A DNA stretch of 8,082 nucleotides from positions 1 to 8,082 of the forward strand of contig JABDMQ010000303.1 in assembly GCA_013001365.1 (NCBI GenBank), read 5' to 3'. Each line of letters opens with the position of its first letter. The stretch's first letter is position 1. This DNA comes from Flavobacteriaceae bacterium (GTDB taxonomy: Bacteria; Bacteroidota; Bacteroidia; Flavobacteriales; Flavobacteriaceae). Positions 1 to 6,114 of this stretch are shown here, piece after piece. The notes under the pieces were generated by a model, which did no database searches, was not told the origin of the DNA, and saw only the letters and a program-made list of their open reading frames with translations. The translations under genes were made by a program, and so were the position numbers.

Positions 1-15
1 GTATTTATTCATGTA

Positions 16-1425
16 TTATCTCTTCGCCAAAAGTACAACATTTTCGCAATGATAAGTCTGCGGAAACATATCCACAGGTTGTACTTTTATTATTTTGTAT
101 TCAGTGTCCATTAATGCTAGGTCACGCGCTTGTGTTGCACTGTTGCAGCTTACGTAAACAATCTTTTTTGGTGCAATATTCAATATCTGTTGAACAACAT
201 CTTTATGCATTCCGTCTCTAGGAGGATCAGTAATTATTACATCTGGCCTTCCATGTTCATTGATGAATTGTTCATTGAAAACCTTCTTCATGTCACCTAC
301 ATGAAATTGAACGTTATCGATGTTGTTTAATTGTGCATTTTCCTTGGCTGCTTCAATGGCTTCGGGCACGGAATCAATTCCAACCACGTTACGAGCTTTC
401 TTAGCTACGAATTGAGCAATGGTCCCTGTACCAGTATAAAGATCGTAAAGCAATTCATCTCCGTTCAGGTTTGCGAAATCTCTAGTGACCTTATAAAGAT
501 TATAAGCCTGCTCAGAATTTGTTTGATAAAAAGACTTAGCATTGATCTTAAAACGTAGGCCCTCCATCTCCTCGAAAATATGGTCTCGCCCTTTATAACA
601 AATTACATCTTGATCATAGATCGTGTCATTGCCTTTGCTATTAATTACATATTGTAAAGAAGTGATTTCTGGGAATATTTCTGCGATGCCATTTAATAGG
701 AGCTCACGTTTGAACTCATCTTCCTTGAAAAACTGAATGAGCACCATGATTTCGTCAATACTTGAATTGCGTATCATCAATGTCCTGAGAAATCCTTTTT
801 GCTGCCGCGTATTATAAAATTCCAATCCATGCTTTATGGCGAATTCTTTAACAAAATTCCGAATTGCATTGGATGGGTCTGCTTGTAAATGGCAATGTTT
901 TATGTCCAGAATCTTGTCCCACATGCCAGGAATATGAAAACCGAGCGCATTTCTATTTCCAATATCCTCCGCGGACTGAATCTCTTCTTCAGTCAGCCAA
1001 CGATTGTCGCTGAAAGAAAATTCCATTTTATTCCTGTACAGGTATTGTTGATCAGCGCCAAGAATAGGGGAAATTTCAGGCAGTTCTAGATGACCAATGC
1101 GTTCTAGATTATTCTTCACTTCCTTCTGCTTATAATGTAATTGGCTAGAATAACTCATATGTTGCCATTTGCATCCACCACATGTGCCAAAATGTTCACA
1201 AACAGGGTCAGTTCTCTTATTTGAAAGCGTGTGGAAATTTATGGCCTTTCCTTCGTAGTATGCTTTTCTTTTCTTGAAGGTTTGAATATCTACGACATCA
1301 CCAGGAACAGCATTATTAATGAAAATAATCCGACCGTCAGGTGCTTTGGCTACCGATTTCCCTTTGGAACCCGCATCAAAAACCTCGATATTCGTGAAGA
1401 CCTGTTTTCTGTTTCTTCGAGACAT
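16..1425 (-). CDS. rlmD: 23S rRNA (uracil-5-)-methyltransferase, RlmD/RumA type
   Basis: SAM-dependent enzyme that methylates C5 of a uridine in 23S rRNA (U1939 in E. coli RlmD); cytoplasmic. Numbered from the ATG at 1425, the 469-residue protein has an N-terminal TRAM-like RNA-binding domain (about 9-62). It then has a [4Fe-4S] ligand set: C76, C82 and C85 in the pattern C-x5-C-x2-C, plus C178 in KHCHL. These are followed by FYQTN (299-303), the SAM loop DLYTGTGT (328-335), DPPRDG (400-405), the catalytic cysteine C427 in VYVSCN, and the C-terminal base E461 in HCENV. All key residues are present and the length is normal. I chose the ATG at 1425 over an in-frame ATG at 1497 because MSRRNRKQ is a usual family start and a TAnnTTTG promoter element lies between the two. 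Some Bacteroidota paralogues may act at a different or second uridine, so the exact site is not certain. Confidence 0.93.
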   Translation of the reverse strand: MSRRNRKQVFTNIEVFDAGSKGKSVAKAPDGRIIFINNAVPGDVVDIQTFKKRKAYYEGKAINFHTLSNKRTDPVCEHFGTCGGCKWQHMSYSSQLHYKQKEVKNNLERIGHLELPEISPILGADQQYLYRNKMEFSFSDNRWLTEEEIQSAEDIGNRNALGFHIPGMWDKILDIKHCHLQADPSNAIRNFVKEFAIKHGLEFYNTRQQKGFLRTLMIRNSSIDEIMVLIQFFKEDEFKRELLLNGIAEIFPEITSLQYVINSKGNDTIYDQDVICYKGRDHIFEEMEGLRFKINAKSFYQTNSEQAYNLYKVTRDFANLNGDELLYDLYTGTGTIAQFVAKKARNVVGIDSVPEAIEAAKENAQLNNIDNVQFHVGDMKKVFNEQFINEHGRPDVIITDPPRDGMHKDVVQQILNIAPKKIVYVSCNSATQARDLALMDTEYKIIKVQPVDMFPQTYHCENVVLLAKR

Positions 1426-1429
1426 GCTG

Positions 1430-1437
1430 CAAAAATA
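1430..1437 (-). promoter_or_regulatory. Candidate -7 promoter element of rlmD (leaderless)
   Basis: Read on the minus strand this is TATTTTTG, an exact match to the Bacteroidota -7 consensus TAnnTTTG, and only 4 bases (CAGC) separate it from the rlmD ATG. I see no good -33 TTG at the expected distance. If used, transcription would begin at or next to the start codon. Confidence 0.4.
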
Positions 1438-1545
1438 AGAATAGCCTAAAATAAAAGTCAGCTTAATTAAATTATCTTTAATAAACTTCAAAAACAATTG
1501 AACCTTTTAGCAATTTGAACGTCTTTAAAGTGAAAACCAACTAAA

Positions 1546-2100
1546 ATGAGTAATCATGGCGAGTTAAGTGATGGAGAATTAGTGAAGCGTTACCTTTTAG
1601 GAGAAACCTCTCTACTCACTGTTCTGGTTAAACGATATCATAGGTCCTTTTGCAACAAGGCGTATTGGATTCTTAAAGATCCAGATATCGCTAAGGACAT
1701 TGCTCAAGATTGTTGGACGACGATCATGAAGAAACTTGATTCCCTTAAGGATGGAGAAAGCTTTTGTAGCTGGGCAAATAGGATAGTGTACACTAAGTCT
1801 TTAGATGAACTAAGAAGGATAAATCGAAAACGAATTAAACAAGATGAATATAAAAAAGACATAATTATAGAAGCTGATGATAACGAAGATAATCAGGGAA
1901 TTAAAGAACTCCTGCTTAAAAGCATAAAACAATTACCAGATAATCAGCAATTGGTCATCAAGCTTTTTTACGTAGAGGAGTATTCATTAAAAGAAATCAG
2001 CATAATGCTGAATATTAATATTGGAACAGTTAAATCAAGATTGTTCCATGCTAGGGAAAAATTAAAACAACTATTAAAATCTAGAAATCATGAAGAATAA
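1546..2100 (+). CDS. ECF-type RNA polymerase sigma factor
   Basis: A 184-residue sigma-70 family protein with only regions 2 and 4, the layout of ECF sigma factors, which redirect core RNA polymerase to a small regulon. Region 2 spans about 22-95 and contains DIAKDIAQDCW (47-57), matching the usual D-x-x-D-x-x-Q core-binding helix, followed by WANRIVYTKSLDELRR (76-91). An acidic linker (107-117) leads to region 4 (about 123-177), beginning QLPDNQQLVIKLFY and holding the helix-turn-helix YSLKEISIMLNINIGTVKSRL with the recognition-helix signature GTVKSRLFHARE. The ATG at 1546 follows an A-rich stretch. The last 11 bases overlap the next gene, so the two are translationally linked. No zinc-binding anti-sigma gene of the classic HxxxCxxC type is next to it. 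The regulon and the inducing signal cannot be read from the sequence. Confidence 0.93.
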   Translation: MSNHGELSDGELVKRYLLGETSLLTVLVKRYHRSFCNKAYWILKDPDIAKDIAQDCWTTIMKKLDSLKDGESFCSWANRIVYTKSLDELRRINRKRIKQDEYKKDIIIEADDNEDNQGIKELLLKSIKQLPDNQQLVIKLFYVEEYSLKEISIMLNINIGTVKSRLFHAREKLKQLLKSRNHEE

Positions 2101-2473
2101 AATGGAAGACATCGATAAATTAATTAAGGAAACATTGACTCAAGAGGAAGCTAAATTCTACGATGAGCTAGATGAGCAAAATGTTGTTGGGATGTTATTA
2201 GGATTATTCAAAGGTAAAAATGCTTGGTTAATAGTGATAATGAACATCATGACACTTGTTTTCTTCGCATTGTTCATTTATTGTATTGTGCAGTTCTTTC
2301 AAACAGACGTTACAAATGAATTGATTAAATGGGGCTTTGGAGCCATACTGTTTGTTTTTGCCATGAGCATGCTGAAAATTTTTGCATGGATGCAAATGGA
2401 CAAGAATGCTTTGATACGTGAAATCAAGAGATTGGAGTTGCAAATATCTTCGTTGGCATCAACGAGGAGCTAA
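2090..2473 (+). CDS. Two-helix membrane protein, probably DUF6768 family, paired with the ECF sigma factor
   Basis: A 127-residue protein. The N-terminus (1-43) is acidic, amphipathic and probably cytoplasmic (MEDIDKLIKETL...). Two membrane helices follow (about 45-69 and 80-101), then a short charged helix ending REIKRLELQISSL (110-122) with coiled-coil character. The overall pattern, and the C-terminal (R/K)E(L/I)KRLEL motif in particular, match what I recall of DUF6768 proteins, which commonly sit directly after ECF sigma genes; this is from memory. The gene overlaps the sigma gene by 11 bases. A second ATG (Met5, at 2102) lies one base past the sigma stop and could be the true start, since MEDIDKLI looks like the family start. 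A role as membrane-bound regulator of the sigma factor is inferred from the pairing only. No anti-sigma zinc motif is seen. Confidence 0.8.
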   Translation: MKNKMEDIDKLIKETLTQEEAKFYDELDEQNVVGMLLGLFKGKNAWLIVIMNIMTLVFFALFIYCIVQFFQTDVTNELIKWGFGAILFVFAMSMLKIFAWMQMDKNALIREIKRLELQISSLASTRS

Positions 2474-2489
2474 TTGATCTTATCGGAAA

Positions 2490-2522
2490 ATATAAGCCAT
2501 TCTATTTTAGAATGGCTTATAT
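2490..2522. terminator. Bidirectional hairpin between convergent genes
   Basis: A perfect 15-bp inverted repeat (2490-2504 with 2508-2522) around a TTT loop. It lies 16 bases after the stop at 2473 and 24 bases past the convergent stop at 2547. On the minus strand a short T run (complement of AAAA at 2487-2490) follows the stem. On the plus strand there is no T tract. It therefore fits best as the minus-strand terminator, and probably serves both genes. Confidence 0.75.
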
Positions 2523-2546
2523 AATAATCCTTGAAAAAAACTTTGT

Positions 2547-3716
2547 TTATTTCTTGTTGAACTTGTCCAATATTTTTCTCATTTGTTCTCCTGCAGCTTC
2601 TCTACCACCTAGACCAAAGGATAAAGCGATAGTAACCGCCACAGTTCCCAATGAAATTCCAAAAGCGAGATTTATGATCTCGTTTGCAATGCCCATTGTT
2701 CTTAAGCCAATAGCCAAGAAAATAGCCATGACAGCAACCTTAATAATAGTTGCTACGAATTGATTTCCATCTTTCTTTGAAAAGTTATTAGTGATAATAT
2801 TGGCAATCCACATGCCAATAGTTAGGATTACCAGACCAAACAAAATATTACCTGCATTCGTTATTATCAGATTTAGTAATTCAGTTAATTTATTGAATTC
2901 TAGTTTTTCAACTGCCGTGACGATACCAAACAACATGATAAATGCATAAGCAATATTGCCAATGATATTAACAATATTACCTTTTCCCAGCATTTCTTGA
3001 AGTCCAAGTTTATTTGAGAATTCGTTTAAATTCAAACTATTCAGTAGATCCTTCAAAAGTTGGGTTATGAAGCGACCACCGATTACGAAAACAATGATAA
3101 TTATAGTTGCAACTAGCACTTTTGGAATGGCATCAAAGAAATTTTGAAGCATTTCAGTCGCTGGTACAGAAATGGCATCCATTTTCAAGATGTTAAACGC
3201 AGAGATCAATAATGGAATGAAAATGAATATGAATACGATTTTCTTTAAGATATTGACCAAGTTCAAGTTTTCAGGAAGCTTGAATTTAGGCACAAAACTT
3301 TGTATAGTGTCGCCTGACAGGCCCACTAATTCTGAAACCAATGTTGCAAGCATATATCCAATATATGCCACTAATCCAGCTCCGATTATGTTTGGTATAT
3401 ACCCCAAGAAACCGTTGAGCATTTCTTTTACGGGTTGCAAGACAGATGTCATGCCTAGCCTTTCCAAGGCCAACATGAAAACGAAGATCATGACAAGAAA
3501 GTAGATTAACTTACCAATGAAACTCGATATCGTAATCTTGTCACTTTTAAGTTTTTCATCTACGCCAGTTCTGGCAATTAATTTAGTAATAAGGCGTTTC
3601 AAGAACTTTGCAACGATCCATCCTAAGACAATTAGAATGATTACACCTAAAGTGGTAGGCATAAAATCGCTAATGCCGTCTGATAATTTGTTGAACAAGT
3701 CAGTAAAAAAATCCAT
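2547..3716 (-). CDS. Multi-pass MscS-superfamily-like membrane protein built of conserved TM-helix repeats
   Basis: A 389-residue, very hydrophobic inner-membrane protein with about nine predicted helices (near 22-38, 68-88, 105-128, 157-177, 197-215, 249-268, 287-308, 322-340, 348-368). It reads as a half unit (1-50) plus four tandem units of about 65-70 residues (62-131, 153-222, 248-313, 319-380). Each full unit has a helix ending in A(L/F/V)xxLxM or similar, a short amphipathic link, then a second helix. This matches the 'conserved TM helix' family usually annotated as mechanosensitive ion channel. The last unit ends in a pore-like helix and FGLGGREAAGEQM (367-379), a signature of this group. 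The protein stops 10 residues later, so the soluble beta domain of MscS is absent. A role in tension-gated solute release is family-based inference. It is transcribed alone and convergent with the sigma/DUF6768 pair. The ATG at 3716 is the first in frame. Confidence 0.82.
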   Translation of the reverse strand: MDFFTDLFNKLSDGISDFMPTTLGVIILIVLGWIVAKFLKRLITKLIARTGVDEKLKSDKITISSFIGKLIYFLVMIFVFMLALERLGMTSVLQPVKEMLNGFLGYIPNIIGAGLVAYIGYMLATLVSELVGLSGDTIQSFVPKFKLPENLNLVNILKKIVFIFIFIPLLISAFNILKMDAISVPATEMLQNFFDAIPKVLVATIIIIVFVIGGRFITQLLKDLLNSLNLNEFSNKLGLQEMLGKGNIVNIIGNIAYAFIMLFGIVTAVEKLEFNKLTELLNLIITNAGNILFGLVILTIGMWIANIITNNFSKKDGNQFVATIIKVAVMAIFLAIGLRTMGIANEIINLAFGISLGTVAVTIALSFGLGGREAAGEQMRKILDKFNKK

Positions 3717-3879
3717 GATGTATTGAGTTTTTATGGTTAATGTAATTAAATGTTAATGCTTTGGAAGTTAACTGGTTAATCAGTGTGAAATAGCCTAAGT
3801 TTTGAAGAATAGTTATTAACAAGAGACAAAGTGTAAAAAACATCGGTCAAATGCACATTAGTAAGATGGCCTTATTTAT

Positions 3880-3899
3880 AAATTCTCGAATGAGAATTT
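3880..3899. repeat. Inverted repeat, possible operator or hairpin
   Basis: AAATTCTC and GAGAATTT form a perfect 8-bp inverted repeat around GAAT. It lies about 165 bases upstream of the rocD start. The size suits a dimeric repressor site or a small RNA hairpin; no T tract follows beyond four T, so a terminator is less likely. Confidence 0.45.
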
Positions 3900-3907
3900 T
3901 AGCACGC

Positions 3908-3921
3908 AATAAATATTTATT
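3908..3921. repeat. 14-base perfect AT palindrome
   Basis: AATAAATATTTATT reads the same on both strands and is followed directly by AATTTGCC. It begins 8 bases after the previous inverted repeat ends. It could be a regulator site near the rocD promoter, but in AT-rich DNA a chance palindrome of only A and T is not rare. Confidence 0.3.
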
Positions 3922-4030
3922 AATTTGCCAACCTCTAGGGATGATTTCTCTCCCACGCTGAATTTTCGAGTTCGGTTTTTGCTAATGATTCTTCACGCAA
4001 GACCTTCGGAAGGATAAAGGTACAGAAGGA

Positions 4031-4063
4031 ATGGTTGTTTTATCAATTTTTAAATTTTATTAA
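4031..4063 (+). other. Possible 10-codon leader reading frame abutting rocD
   Basis: ATG at 4031 opens a frame MVVLSIFKFY ending in TAA at 4061-4063, one base before the rocD ATG. The purine stretch AGAAGGA touches its ATG, too close for a normal Shine-Dalgarno spacing. It contains no run of arginine, proline or other codons that would suggest attenuation by amino-acid supply. It could couple translation to rocD or be chance. Confidence 0.2.
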
Positions 4064-4064
4064 A

Positions 4065-5342
4065 ATGGCTGTTTTAGACCACATTTCATCGCAAGAAGCG
4101 ATGGCTTTAGAAAACAAGTATGGAGCGCAGAATTATCATCCGCTTCCAGTAGTATTAAGCAAGGGCAAAGGCGTTTATGTCTGGGATGTCGAAGGTAAGA
4201 AATATTATGATTTTCTTTCCGCATATTCATCCTTGAACCAGGGGCATTGTCACCCGAAGATCGTTAATGCCATGATCGAGCAAGCACAGAAATTAACGCT
4301 TACTTCTCGTGCATTCTACAATGATATGCTTGGCAAATATGAAAAATTTGCTACACAGTATTTCAAGTTCGATAAATTGCTACCTATTAATTCTGGTGCA
4401 GAAGCCGTAGAGACTGCGCTGAAATTATGTAGGAAATGGGCCTATGAAGTTAAAGGACTGGACCTTAACAAGGCAGAGATCATAGTTTGTGAAAATAATT
4501 TTCATGGACGTACGACCACGATCATTTCATTCTCGAATGATCCAGTTGCAAGAAAGAACTTTGGTCCTTATACAGAAGGTTTCATAAAAATTGAATATGA
4601 TAATCTTAAAGCCTTGGAGGATGTTCTGAGTACCAATGAAAATATTGCTGGGTTCTTGGTTGAACCTATTCAAGGAGAAGCAGGCGTATATGTACCAAGC
4701 GATGACTATCTAATAAAAGCAAAGGCCTTGTGCGAAAAATATAATGTCCTGTTCATAGCGGATGAAGTACAGACAGGAATTGCACGTACAGGTCGGTTAT
4801 TGGCCACTTGCGGTAATTGTTCTTGCGAAAACAAGGACTGTTCTGGAACACCAGATGTAAAACCTGATATCTTGGTATTAGGCAAGGCATTAAGTGGTGG
4901 TCTGTATCCTGTATCTGCCGTACTGGCGAGCAACGAGATAATGAACGTCATCCAACCAGGGAATCATGGTAGCACTTTCGGAGGAAATCCCGTGGCTGCT
5001 GCGGTTGCTATTGCTGCACTTGAGGTAGTACGCGACGAAAAGCTTGCTGAGAATGCCTACGTGATGGGAGAATTATTCCGTGAAGAAATGAACAAGTACA
5101 TTGCAAATAGCAAAATCGTAAAGCTAATTAGAGGAAAAGGATTATTGAATGCGATTGTCATTAATGATCATGAAGACAGTGACACCGCCTGGAATATCTG
5201 TTTAAAACTTCGAGATAATGGTTTGTTGGCAAAGCCTACTCATGGTAATATGATTCGTTTTGCTCCACCATTGGTAATGACAAAAGAACAGTTATTGGAT
5301 TGTGTAGATATTATTTGCAAGACATTACAAGAATTCGAATGA
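4065..5342 (+). CDS. rocD: Ornithine--oxo-acid (delta) aminotransferase
   Basis: PLP enzyme converting L-ornithine plus 2-oxoglutarate to glutamate-5-semialdehyde and glutamate, linking arginine/ornithine breakdown to proline and glutamate; cytoplasmic. The 425-residue protein is very close to human OAT as I remember it: YDFLSAYSSLNQGHCHPKI (48-66), TLTSRAFYN (78-86), NSGAEAVE (109-116, PLP phosphate contact), FHGRT (146-150), VEPIQGEAGV (199-208), and DEVQTG with D233 pairing the PLP nitrogen. The Schiff-base lysine is K274 in GKALSGG, followed by HGSTFGGNP (301-309) and RFAPPL (398-403). One oddity is a roughly 13-residue insert carrying four cysteines (C249, C252, C254, C259) just before the PLP lysine segment, absent from human OAT. 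The ATG at 4065 gives the family start MAVLDHIS; the frame also stays open upstream to a TTG at 4035. It is monocistronic, ending in a strong terminator. Confidence 0.96.
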   Translation: MAVLDHISSQEAMALENKYGAQNYHPLPVVLSKGKGVYVWDVEGKKYYDFLSAYSSLNQGHCHPKIVNAMIEQAQKLTLTSRAFYNDMLGKYEKFATQYFKFDKLLPINSGAEAVETALKLCRKWAYEVKGLDLNKAEIIVCENNFHGRTTTIISFSNDPVARKNFGPYTEGFIKIEYDNLKALEDVLSTNENIAGFLVEPIQGEAGVYVPSDDYLIKAKALCEKYNVLFIADEVQTGIARTGRLLATCGNCSCENKDCSGTPDVKPDILVLGKALSGGLYPVSAVLASNEIMNVIQPGNHGSTFGGNPVAAAVAIAALEVVRDEKLAENAYVMGELFREEMNKYIANSKIVKLIRGKGLLNAIVINDHEDSDTAWNICLKLRDNGLLAKPTHGNMIRFAPPLVMTKEQLLDCVDIICKTLQEFE

Positions 5343-5361
5343 ATGTTATGATTATAAATTG

Positions 5362-5389
5362 AAAAGGCGACTAATTAGTCGCCTTTTTT
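5362..5389. terminator. Rho-independent terminator after rocD, probably bidirectional
   Basis: The 26 bases at 5362-5387 are a perfect palindrome: AAAAGGCGACTAA and its complement. In RNA this folds as an 11-bp stem with an AATT loop, and the + strand ends in six T (5384-5389). On the minus strand the stem is followed by four T, so it can also end the convergent CCC-motif gene, whose stop is at 5409. Confidence 0.93.
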
Positions 5390-5408
5390 ATAGATGATAA
5401 TACAATTA

Positions 5409-5729
5409 TTATTGCTGTTGCATTTGTTCCATCATCTCTTGAGACTGTTCCATAAGCTCATCCCAACCAACTGTACTTATTACATAAATAACTCTAATGA
5501 TCATAAGCACATTCAATATCATGACCACAAGTGCCACTATTTTAGCAGTATTCATTGCCTTAATGTCTCCTTCATAGTCATCTGGATTCATTTGGGCATC
5601 CTTGATTTTATTATTTGCCATGAAGAATGCTGGACCTGACAATAAAATCCCTGATCCAAAGATACAACAGCAAAGCAGGCCTAAGATTGATAATATGTAG
5701 ATTACAGTTGTGTTAAGTTGTTTTTTCAT
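5409..5729 (-). CDS. Small CCC-motif membrane protein
   Basis: A 106-residue protein with two membrane helices (about 8-32 and 62-86). The first contains the hallmark LSILGLLCCCIFGSGILL, with three consecutive cysteines at 20-22, and is followed by the conserved-looking GPAFFMANNKIKDAQ (32-46). This matches the protein family annotated in Flavobacteriia as 'CCC motif membrane protein'; its function is unknown. The linker (45-60) is acidic and the C-terminus (93-106) is rich in Met, Gln and Glu. The gene starts 10 bases after the DUF2752 stop, so the two form an operon. The cysteine triplet inside the membrane could be a lipid-attachment or metal/redox site, but no evidence for either is visible. 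The ATG at 5729 is preceded by an A/T stretch with no clear ribosome-binding site. Confidence 0.85.
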   Translation of the reverse strand: MKKQLNTTVIYILSILGLLCCCIFGSGILLSGPAFFMANNKIKDAQMNPDDYEGDIKAMNTAKIVALVVMILNVLMIIRVIYVISTVGWDELMEQSQEMMEQMQQQ

Positions 5730-5739
5730 TTGTGATTTA

Positions 5740-6042
5740 TTAGTTGATTAATTTAAATATGTAACTGATCAATATTACTGCAATGCTAATAATCGACAAA
5801 ATGTTAATGGCCTTATTCGCAAATTTAAATTTATAAACTGCATTTAACAAGATAATTGCAAAAAGCGGGATAAGAACATAAATAGCTGGATACATCTTGA
5901 AGGCCTCCGTAAATTCCGCTTGGAACAATAAGACTATTGATCTTTGCATTCCGCACCCGAAACATTCCAACCCCAAGAATTTCTTGCTTAAACAAGGAAG
6001 CATGTATTTGTCTAAAGAACCAAGAAGACTTAGCATGAGCAT
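5740..6042 (-). CDS. DUF2752 family small membrane protein
   Basis: A 100-residue protein if started at the ATG at 6042. A short hydrophobic N-terminus (about 1-17, including KYMLPC) is followed by the family signature ECFGCGMQRS with C27, C30 and R34, close to the usual CPxCGxxRA of DUF2752. Two membrane helices follow (about 52-70 and 78-96). Function is unknown; the Cys-x2-Cys pair followed by an Arg is what defines the family. The frame extends to a TTG at 6063, but I prefer the ATG because a promoter-like TAAATTTG lies between them. An ATG two codons further in (6036) is also possible. It is the first gene of a two-gene operon with the CCC-motif protein and is divergent from the 72-residue membrane protein gene. 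Confidence 0.85.
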   Translation of the reverse strand: MLMLSLLGSLDKYMLPCLSKKFLGLECFGCGMQRSIVLLFQAEFTEAFKMYPAIYVLIPLFAIILLNAVYKFKFANKAINILSIISIAVILISYIFKLIN

Positions 6043-6045
6043 AAA

Positions 6046-6053
6046 CAAATTTA
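6046..6053 (-). promoter_or_regulatory. Candidate -7 promoter element of the DUF2752/CCC operon (leaderless)
   Basis: Read on the minus strand this is TAAATTTG, an exact TAnnTTTG match, followed after only three bases (TTT) by the ATG at 6042. No clear -33 TTG is seen at 17-23 bases. The placement resembles that at rlmD. Confidence 0.35.
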
Positions 6054-6095
6054 GGAATTCCAATTACTTTTAAGGTATTCGGAAGCTATTTTTAT

Positions 6096-6103
6096 TAAAC
6101 TTG
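6096..6103 (+). promoter_or_regulatory. Weak -7-like element before the 72-residue protein gene
   Basis: TAAACTTG has one mismatch to TAnnTTTG and ends 11 bases before the ATG at 6115. No -33 element is obvious. It is the only candidate in the short 72-base divergent spacer on this strand. Confidence 0.25.
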
Positions 6104-6114
6104 TAAAATATTTA

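Larger units (their letters stand above)
3717..4064. other. Gene-free region of 348 bases before rocD, with several inverted repeats
   Basis: This divergent spacer lies between the channel-like gene and rocD. I find no convincing coding region longer than 10 codons and no tRNA. It holds an 8-bp stem with a GAAT loop (3880-3899), a 14-base AT palindrome (3908-3921), a GGGA/TCCC pairing (3938-3954), the palindrome CCTTCGGAAGG (4003-4013), and three copies of CACGC (3903, 3954, 3994). There is a one-mismatch -7-like element TTAATTTG at 3920-3927. It probably carries promoters for both flanking genes. A structured 5' leader for rocD is possible but not shown. Confidence 0.6.

Noticed and set aside
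331..1089. Plus-strand open frames opposite rlmD
   Set aside because: They are short frames antisense to an intact, motif-rich gene and have no family features.
1426..1497. N-terminal extension of rlmD from an ATG at 1497
   Set aside because: The extra 24 residues are hydrophobic and unlike the family's start, and a promoter-like TATTTTTG lies inside this stretch.
3172..3726. Plus-strand open frames across the channel-like gene
   Set aside because: They are antisense shadows of a well-supported membrane protein gene, with no recognisable domains or junctions.
3908..3921. AT palindrome as an origin or attachment site
   Set aside because: There are no DnaA boxes, no integrase gene and no repeated copy in the window; it is too short and simple to support such a call.
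3900..4030. Possible tRNA or known riboswitch in the rocD leader
   Set aside because: GAGTTCGG resembles part of a T-loop, but there is no acceptor or anticodon stem around it on either strand, and no riboswitch core I know is present.
6043..6063. TTG start at 6063 for the DUF2752 protein
   Set aside because: TTG is a rare start, and an ATG follows within seven codons right after an exact TAnnTTTG element.
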